Positions 56,126-64,000 of a DNA stretch of 64,000 nt are shown here, piece by piece. The stretch is from contig NC_133201.1 in NCBI RefSeq assembly GCF_958299795.1, positions 21,571,298 to 21,635,297 of the forward strand, read 5' to 3'. This stretch comes from Porites lutea (Eukaryota > Cnidaria > Anthozoa > Scleractinia > Poritidae). Positions within the stretch are counted from its first letter, which is position 1. The number at the start of each line of letters is the position of its first letter. A program made the position numbers and the translations under genes. The notes beneath the pieces are model-generated. The model was not told where the DNA came from. It saw only the letters and a program-made list of their open reading frames with translations, and did not search any database.

Positions 56126-59100
56126 CTATTTAATCAGCATTGGGCCAGCGAGCTTCTCAGCTTCACCATCATCACCTCGTACAGCACGTACAAGTTCAAT
56201 ACCAAACTCAAAAGCAGTACCAGGTCCTCTGCTAGTTACCAGGTTTCCATCACGAACAACTCGGTCTTCGGAGTACGTGTAACCTTAAAGACAAAAACAA
56301 TCAAATTCTACACCACCAAACTTAAGTAACGGCAGTTCTTCATTTGCATGAGGAACACAGAAAAGTTACCATACATACATTTAAAATATACAGAGTTTTA
56401 TAGTATGACAACGTTTATCCTATCCTTACGTTTCCAGATTAAGAACATCATCAATTTCTTTAAAGGATAGGAAAAAGAACTGTCAGACATCACACAGAGA
56501 TTTCTTAATATTGCAGGATTTCAACTTTAGTTGACCTACTATGAAACTCATGTTTGGTTGGTTTAACTTCCATTTTTAATAATAAAAAATGCTTGGGAGG
56601 TTTGACTTCTATTTTTAATAATTAATAATTAAATAGAATTAAACCAACCAAACATAAGTCTCATACAAAGTAAATAATAAGGTCAACAAAAAAAACACTT
56701 TAGGGCCATTTTGTGGTTACAGGACATACAGTGCTGCCTGGTGAGTCAAACAATAATTTCAATGAAGACTTGGCAAAAAATACTCAACCTAATTGTCTAA
56801 AAATTAACTTCCTTAAAATGGTATTTAGCAACTCATGGTATAGTTTTAACTTTTCACAAAAAATATGCAGGCTACACAAATATTTGTTTATTTTTCAATT
56901 TAGAATGAAAAATGTATGCCATGTGAAAACATACCATCCAGTTTATCTTTCACAGAAGGATGTGATGTGACAGTCTTTCCTTTAGCAATTCCATGAGTAT
57001 GAAGAGCAGTTGGGGCTGCAGTATGAAACAAACAAACCAAATGGCTCATCAGCCCAGAGCTTATTCCATTTTCCACGGCAAAACTAAGCAGCTGGGAATA
57101 TTTTACCTCTCCCCCCTCCCCCCCCCCTGCCCCCATTCTGAATAGGATGTTAGTCCATCACACCAAGTTGCTGGTACCTACATATGTGTTTATACACTTG
57201 GGTGAAGAGATATAAAGTGAAGCTAAGTTTCTTGTCTAAGGAAAAAATATGACAGCAAGGTTTGAACTAGGACCTAGATTTTGTTCAGTTTCAGACCTCA
57301 AGGTGTTCCACAAACAAGGTAAACAAAAGTTACTGCCGCAATATTTTCTGTACTATTAAGATATGAAAGCAAAATAGTAGACTCAGTCTTACAGGGCTGT
57401 CAACCCCCAAAATCTTCAAATATTGAGAATTGACAGGGAAGGAATGATAGATGATGTCATAATGCACGAAACTTGACGTCATTTGTGCAAAAAAACATGC
57501 GAAAAAGATGTTGTTGGAATTGTAACATTTGTATCTGATTGGTTTACTTCCTACCAATCACATAATACTGCTTATATTACAATGGCATACTAAGGTTTCT
57601 GAGGAAACGTTCGATGTTAAAAGTTAAATAGCTCAAACAATGCAAAATATTTTAAATTTCATTGACAGAAAGGCGAATCTACAAGAAATAGCAAACTTCG
57701 GCAATTACATGTATCTGGGAGATTTCAGACTCTAATCTGGAGACCGGAAGAAACGGTTCAAAATCGGGGGTCTCCAGGATTATCCGGGAGAGTTGACAGC
57801 ACTAGTCTTATGTCGACACATGTAACATAAACTGCGTTTATAAGCCAGGGGCTTTTACATCTTAGGAGGGCTTATAAAAGGACGGGCTCATAACCCAGTG
57901 TTCTCCCTAAATTTTAGCTCAGCAAGTAAAAAACCATTCTTGACCAGTAAGGCCAAAAATATGCACCAGTAGCACACTCTCCTGGCAGAGGGGGAGAGAC
58001 TTTTCATTCATGAAGGCTTTCATTTTTGAACATCCTGTCAACCAATTGACTGAAAAGTACTTTTAACACCTCAAAACAAAGAATTTTACGAAGAAGCCTA
58101 CATTTACTGCTAGGGTTAATTTAGTTTTAACACAAGTCACGGGAGACGCGAACTTTTCCTGCTGTTGAGAAATTCTAGAATTGGGACAGAAACCCGTGAA
58201 AAAATTGTTAGCCTGCAGTGCTTTGAAAGTACCAGTTAGCATTTAAAAAAGTAGTCAGAGAGAATAGCTGTGTATACTTTTGTTTTTCTGCATTTACTTC
58301 CTTTTCTTGTGAGGATTGGCTTGGATCACAACTTGCATGTTTTTTTAGACAACTTATATATTTAGTAACACTTAAAGCAGTTGCAGGCGGTAAGAAGTGT
58401 TGTAAGAAGGGTAAATTTTTACCGGTTACCACCTGATAAGGAGAACACTGATAACCAGAATAGAAAAAGCACTCAAAGGCAACAAGCTTTAGCTATAGCA
58501 GTGCTGATTAAGATATTACCTTTCGCATTTACGGATTATTAATTAGGCTTCAATTATTATATTTAGAGGCAGGCTTGCCCACTAGCCACCTGCAACAGTG
58601 TTACCTAGGGTAAGAGCGATTTTCATTTGAAATTGAATTGAAAACAAGTGAACAAATGTGCCTGGCTTTTGGTTGGTTAACCGAACACTCGGCTGAAAAA
58701 AATTCATGCCCAAAGAACTTTCTTTAAATCATTCGATACTTCACTTTGACATCATATTGCTTGACATGATTGACCAATTGAACAATGCCTTCTCTATAGC
58801 AGGGTTTTCTCTCGCAGATAAGGCAAATAACAAACACTTACCAAAACCATTTTTCAAGGTCATACGAAAATCCCTCTACCTGGTAAGATTGTTCCAGTTC
58901 TGAATAGTTCCAGCTGCAATTTTATCATTCCTAATCTCAGAAAGGTTGCAGACGTCTAACTCCATAATACAGTTAGACTAAGGGAGCCTCATAAGATTTA
59001 AGGATACATCTAAAATTGTTAAGCTGAGCCTGACAGCAAAGTACATTGTATTAAAGGCATCCCCATGGGCCTTTAAAAACATTTCCTGATCACTTGCACA

Positions 59101-60671
59101 ATTTATAACAAATTGCTGCTATCTGGCTCGTATCAGATTCAAGTCATCTCAAACTCAGAGAGTGAAAAAGAGAGAAAAGAGAGTGATTACGATTTTCAGA
59201 ATGTTACTATTAAAATAAAATCTTGACAGATCATTCTCTAGATGTTTCAAGTATGTTAAAAAGAAGAAAAACAAAAAAAGGACCAATTTTCTAGAGTTTA
59301 CACCTAGGCCTTTTATCACAGTAAATTTTCTTTACCAGCACAAATTGCTCCAATTATTCTTCCACTTTGCTCTTGTTCCTGGAGAATCTCTTTAACTTTG
59401 GCAGACTGTAAATCATCCAGAATTAAAGTAAGCCTTTAACTCTCATCAGCTCTCAAAATTTTCATTTAAAATTAGAACATATAAATACCTTAGCAAGGTT
59501 GTTAGATCCTCCTAATCCACCAGGCAAAATAACAGCATCATATGGACCCTAAAAATAAAAGTAAAACTTTTTTCTATCAAACAAGCATTCCCTCTCCCCT
59601 TGCTGTGTTCTCCCTTTCAAGCATTGTTCATCTTGCACTCCATGTTCTTTATGACCTGTCTTCACATGTCAAAGAAAACTGATTTTCAATTTCAATTTGA
59701 ACTTCCAAAAGTTTTGGTCCTGAGAAAGGGAATGATCAAAATTTAAAAAAAAGAATGGCATCATTAAAGTGTTAACCCATTCGCTCCTGGGAATTTTGCC
59801 AAAAATCGCATTTGGAAGCTGGTTGAGCAGTTTTCTAGTCATTGTCTGACTATAAAGGGGCTATGCAAAACTTACCACAAAGCTGTTTACAGGTCGTACA
59901 CTTCCTGGCCTTCTGATCCAGATGCAAAATGTTAGCTTGCGAAGTTTGGGCATGCGCAGAAAGCAAAATTTCGAGTCTTGACTTTTTCTTTTTGTTTTTT
60001 CTCCTCTACTCTTCATAAATTCACTTTTCTTGCCCCATTTTTTTTTCTTTCGCTGGGAATTTAGTAAGCTTTATTTTGTTGGGAATAGTTTTTGGGAAAG
60101 CTTTTAGGATTTTGGAATTAGATGAAAGGAAAGGTAGGTGGGTAGTGAAACAGGATTTTCATGGAAGTTTTTGGGTCAATGTTACACGTTTTTTTTTCCC
60201 TTTTTCTCCAGTCTCCTTGACTGAATCATGCTCATTCTGGCATGGTTTGAAAGAAAGATCTCTTCACCCTGGTCTGCACAAGTTAGCCGACAAAGTTGTC
60301 CTTGACCATTAAAAATGAGGATGTCACAGGCAGTAGAAGGGACGTGGATCTGCAGGGGCAGCTATAGGTGATTCAGGGGCAAATGAGTTAAAACAGGCCC
60401 AAAACAGACAACTGGTCCAGCTTCAAATACAGACTTGTTTCCCCAAAACTTTTCTGGTTGGACTGAAAGTATTCTGTTTAAGACGACAATTCCAGGCAAC
60501 TTCTAAAGGACTCTTTTTCTGAGATTTAAAGAAGACAAAATTTTCCTTTTTTCACATGTTACCTCCTACCTGCTTAATGGCATCCTCTAAACTCATATCT
60601 GGTTTGACCACAACATATCGACTGCATGTGACAGGATCTGCACCAGCAAGACCTCCAACCACTGTCTTAAC
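56126..60671 (-). CDS. PARK7: DJ-1 family protein (PARK7 orthologue), exons 2-6
   Basis: The exons on the minus strand are 60570-60671, 59489-59548, 59336-59405, 56935-57015 and 56126-56283, all GT/AG. They give 156 residues of a family of about 189; about 30 N-terminal residues, including the conserved Glu18, are on an exon outside the window. Visible landmarks: [41 protein letters not shown] with the reactive Cys106 equivalent, [11 protein letters not shown] with the His126 equivalent, [19 protein letters not shown] and [10 protein letters not shown], ending MLIK. DJ-1 is a small cytosolic and mitochondrial dimer of the ThiJ/PfpI superfamily that protects against oxidative stress and glycation; which activity is physiological is debated. 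Introns carry a hAT-like element and a foldback repeat. Confidence 0.92.
56527..56696. repeat. Foldback repeat in a DJ-1 intron
   Basis: 'tatgaaactcatgtttggtt' at 56540 and following bases are mirrored at 56632-56666 ('aaccaaccaaacataagtct'); outer 'gttgacct/aggtcaac' also pairs. A small palindromic element between the last two exons. Confidence 0.55.
57896..58450. mobile_element. hAT-like element with CAGTGTTCTCC ends, copy 2
   Basis: The ends CAGTGTTCTCCCTAA and, inverted, CAGTGTTCTCCTTATC are flanked by the 6-bp direct repeat ATAACC (57890-57895 and 58451-58456). The first 100 bp match the copy at 43916. No transposase frame. In a DJ-1 intron. Confidence 0.75.
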
Positions 60672-60746
60672 CTGAAACAAAATCAACAAATTAAAACCAT
60701 TCTGATAAATACTCTTTAACTTGTTAAGTTAATTAAAACTTTAATA

Positions 60747-60916
60747 TGTAACAACTGTAATAACACAGCGAACCACACATTCAAGCGGTTACTGAACAGA
60801 CATTTTAATCTCTATCAAGTGCCCTGAAGGTACAAACGAAACTGAATATATAATGAGTCTAGCAGCACGTGCAAATGAAATTCAACACAGGGCGTGAAAA
60901 TTACAATACTAGAACA
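60747..60916 (-). repeat. 3' LTR of a Ty3/Gypsy element
   Basis: On the minus strand it begins TGTTCTAGTATTG and ends in TTACA, about 160-170 bp; two TTACA ends 9 bp apart leave the far border uncertain. A polypurine tract AAAAGGGAGGG (60917-60928) sits immediately before it. The 5' LTR would be beyond the window, so LTR age cannot be judged. Confidence 0.6.
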
Positions 60917-63900
60917 CCCTCCCTTTTATAGAGAAAAAAGAAAACAACTTAACAGAAAAAAAAACAAAACAAACGACTAAGTGCATATGAATGAAATTCA
61001 GTTCTTTGGAAAGAGCTCTTAGGCTTAAGTAAGCACAACGGATCGCGCGGCTGGTCGAATGTTTCCACGCGTGTATCTGGAGGTGCCTGTTCGCGTGTAT
61101 CTTCGCGTGTCTCTGTGGATGACTTGCGTAGCTCAACATGATTTCGTCGAAGGAGTCCTTGAGGCAGCTCAGCCTCGTAAGATCTTTTGTCAATGCGACT
61201 CTTTACGACACCCTTTTGCCACTCTTTTCTTCCCGCACGCCAGGGCTGAACTTGCACGGTATCTCCGGGCTCTAAGGGCTGGAGGTCTCGCGCACCTCTG
61301 TTGTAGTACTTGGTTTGTTGCTGTTGGTGGCGATGAAGCTTTGTATGTGTCACGTCCTCGTCTGAAACAGATGACGTAATGTACCGATATTATTGTCTAC
61401 CGGAAGTTGTGTTAGCGGAAGTTCTCGGTTACTGTAAACGTGCAAAGGATCATGGATATTTATGTGGGTCATGTTTTCCGGGTGTCATGGCGGCCAAATA
61501 AAGTGTAGTTCATTTTAAAGTTAAATCTGATTTATTACACGGCCATCCGGGCGTCATTGTTACAGATAGATGGCTTTAATAATGCAGCAGTCATCGGGAG
61601 GAGACTTCTTGTCCTTCTGCTTAATAGCCGCTGTGCTGGGCTGATTTGCATACTCGCAGAGGGTGTGTTTTTGTGGTCCAGTAAAGCGAGAAAAACGTCT
61701 GAACCAGCCTTGCTGCACTTCAACAGAATTTTCTTCGCTTGCTTAACGGCACTCTCAGCCTTTCCATTCGACTGACTATGATAAGGACTAGTACTGCTGG
61801 TTCTGTGCTCAAAATCCCACTCTTTAGAGAATTTCAGGAAATCGCGCGAGACGAACTGTGGCCCGTTATCAGTAACGAGTTGCTCGGGAATGCCATGTCT
61901 CGCAAAATTACCTTTAAGCTTCTTGATGATGTAGACAGAGGATGTACTTCTCAGATGGTCGAGCTCTAAGAAATCGCTAAAATAGTCCACAGTCACAAGG
62001 TAACTTTTTCCATTTAACTCAAATAGGTCTGCTGCAGCGAACTCACGGCCAACTAGGTACTTCGTGGCTGGTGAGTGTTTCCTTCCTTTGACCCTGTTCG
62101 TACTCTCTGCAGGCTTCACATGTTGACACATAGTTCTTGATATCTCCTGTCATCCCAGGCCAATAAAGACACTCACACGCTCTGTTAAGGCAACCATTAA
62201 CTCCAAGGTGCGAATTGTGAATACTTCTTAGGAGACCACTCCTGGCAGCCTTGGGTACCTGTCTATCCTTTCTCCCTTAAAAATCAGACCATCCTGAATG
62301 GACAGCTTATCTCTCATATCGAAGTAAGGAGAGGCTAGAAGCAACAGGGTACTCTTATTTTCAGGCCAGCCATGCTGAATCACTGCCTTCAGAGCTTGAA
62401 GTGATTCATCCTGCTCTGTCTCCCGCTGAATTTGCAGTAGCCTGGCTTCAGATATTGGCAAGTAATTCATCATGTTGATTGTCTCAAACTCTGACTCAAT
62501 CTGCGCACCCGAGGGAAGATAAGCTCTAGAGAGAGTGTCCGCTAAGAACATTCTGCTTCCCCTCTTGTACTGTACTACCAAATCGTACTTTTGCAAACGG
62601 ATCAACATTCCTTGCAACCTCTTAGGAGCGCGATGAAGTGGTTTCATGAAAATTGACTCAAGTGGCTTTTGATCAGTATGGACGACAGTTCTTCTACCGA
62701 AGGTAAAGTCATTAAACTTCTCTACTGAAAACACGATTGCCAACATCTCCTTTTCAATCTGCGCATAGCGAGATTCCGTCTCTGTTAAGGCTCTACTAGC
62801 GTACGCGATTGGGTGACCATTCTGCATTAAAGCTGCACCTAAACCACTCTGGCTGCTATCACACTGGATCTCAAGCACTTCAGTGGGCTTGTAGTAGGCT
62901 AGAATGGGTGCTGATGCAATCAATGTCTTGACATCATTCCAAACCTTCTCTTGCAAATCATCCCAACGCCATGCTGCATCTTTATGGGTAAGATCTCGCA
63001 GAGGCTTCATCACATCAGATAAGTGAGGTAGGAAACGGCTGAGATAATTGACCATTTCATTCAGGCGTAAAATATCACCTCGGTCCTTTGGGTGTGGCAT
63101 CTCAACGATTGGTCTCACTTTCTCTGGATCTGGCTTTAGACCCTCTGTGGTTAGTAGGTGCCCATGATATGGAACCTCTTTACACTTGTACTCTAACTTC
63201 TCGGCATTGAGCTTGATACCTTTCTGCTGACATTGGCGCATGAATCCATCTAGATTGCTCTCATGATCAGCCTTGCACATGCCATGGATGAGAATATCAT
63301 CTGCAATACACTTTACACCCGGGAGACCTTGTAACTCTTGATGGAGACGTTTCTGAAAAATTTCACTCGAAACACTGAGACCAAACGGCAAACGGAGCCA
63401 ATGATATCGCCCATATGGCGTAGCAAATGTCGTGAGCATACTAGACTCGCAATCTAACTCCAGATGCCAAAAAGCAGAGGCTAAATCAACCTTTGTAAAC
63501 ACACGTGCATCTGTCAAGTCGGGCAACAAATCATCAATGACGGGAATTTGGTAACGTTCCCTCTTCAACACAGTATTAGGTGGTCGCGGGTCAATACAGC
63601 TACAACAATCTGACTAACCCACTCTGTCGGTTCATCAACAGGAGTGATTATTTTAAGACGTTCCAACCTTTGGAGCTCTTCTTTGAACTTCTCCCGAACA
63701 GACGCAGGGACTTTTCTTGCTGGAAGGATAACAGGCTTGCAATCTGGGTCAACTTGCAGGCGAACTTTTCCTGGAAGTGTTCCGAGACCTTTGTTAAAGA
63801 CATCCACGTAATTAGCTGTGAGATCATCATTTGCATTCTCCATGACATTAATGAAGTTTTCCTTGTGTACAGTTAACAGCTTCATTTTCTGCATTGCATT

Positions 63901-64000
63901 TAAGCCAAGCAGAGGGGTCAAATCCTCTTTCACGACTAGAAACTGGACCTTGTACTTCTCATTAGTTTTCGGATTCACAACAAGCAACTCACAGGAACCG
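60747..64000 (-). mobile_element. Ty3/Gypsy LTR retrotransposon, broken, partial
   Basis: The pol region reads on the minus strand in the order protease-proximal part (about 63.6-64.0 kb), reverse transcriptase and RNase H (about 62.3-63.55 kb), zinc-binding and integrase core (about 61.5-62.2 kb) and a basic C-terminal tail (about 61.0-61.35 kb), followed by a polypurine tract and the 3' LTR. This order is that of Ty3/Gypsy elements. Between integrase and tail lies about 0.17 kb of unrelated sequence that may be a separate insertion. The copy is a fossil with several breaks; gag and the 5' LTR are outside the window. It has the same orientation as the DJ-1 gene. Confidence 0.85.

Overview
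The window looks like nuclear DNA of a cnidarian animal, most likely a stony coral or a relative. The reasons are AT-rich spacers full of short terminal-inverted-repeat (TIR) transposons, genes split into many small exons with GT/AG junctions, a single-exon melatonin-like orphan GPCR of a type expanded in corals and anemones, and tRNA-derived SINEs. No alignment was run, so this assignment is inference. There are no operons, rRNA genes or CRISPR arrays.

Layout. (1) 1-24.5 kb is a rearranged tRNA cluster. Its basic unit is a tail-to-tail pair, tRNA-Leu then about 0.5-0.7 kb of spacer then tRNA-Lys(TTT) on the other strand, repeated directly and inverted. I count 7 intact-looking tRNA-Leu genes (3 with anticodon AAG, 4 with TAG), 5 intact-looking tRNA-Lys(TTT) genes and at least 5 pseudogenes, fragments or deletion scars. 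Because the units are copies of one another, sister copies act as empty sites and date insertions: a hAT-like and a Mutator-like element in a Leu flank, a LINE 3' end with a 10-bp target duplication, a MITE inside a tRNA-Lys gene, and a 2.4-kb composite bounded by two 275-bp TIR elements. (2) 25.5-26.6 kb, minus strand: an intact single-exon class A GPCR. (3) 26.6-30.6 kb: intergenic, with several MITEs and a 122-bp tandem duplication. (4) 30.6-52.9 kb, minus strand: a 24-exon gene, read here exon by exon, whose phases close to one 1291-codon frame. It encodes an ephexin-family Rho guanine nucleotide exchange factor with a long proline/tyrosine-rich N-terminus followed by DH, PH and SH3 domains. 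(5) 53-56 kb: its probable promoter, with two ETS-type sites, then intergenic DNA. (6) 56.1-60.7 kb, minus strand: the last five exons of a DJ-1/PARK7 gene; exon 1 lies beyond the window. (7) 60.75-64.0 kb, minus strand: a broken Ty3/Gypsy LTR retrotransposon that probably sits in intron 1 of the DJ-1 gene.

The protein genes show no obvious joint pathway. The most unusual region is the tRNA cluster, where tRNA amplification, an anticodon change on one tRNA-Leu body, and repeated transposon insertion can all be read from copies lying side by side. I did not find a convincing new molecular system. The best candidates for follow-up are the composite 275-bp element, the tRNA-Lys gene split by a MITE, and the symmetric exons of the RhoGEF.
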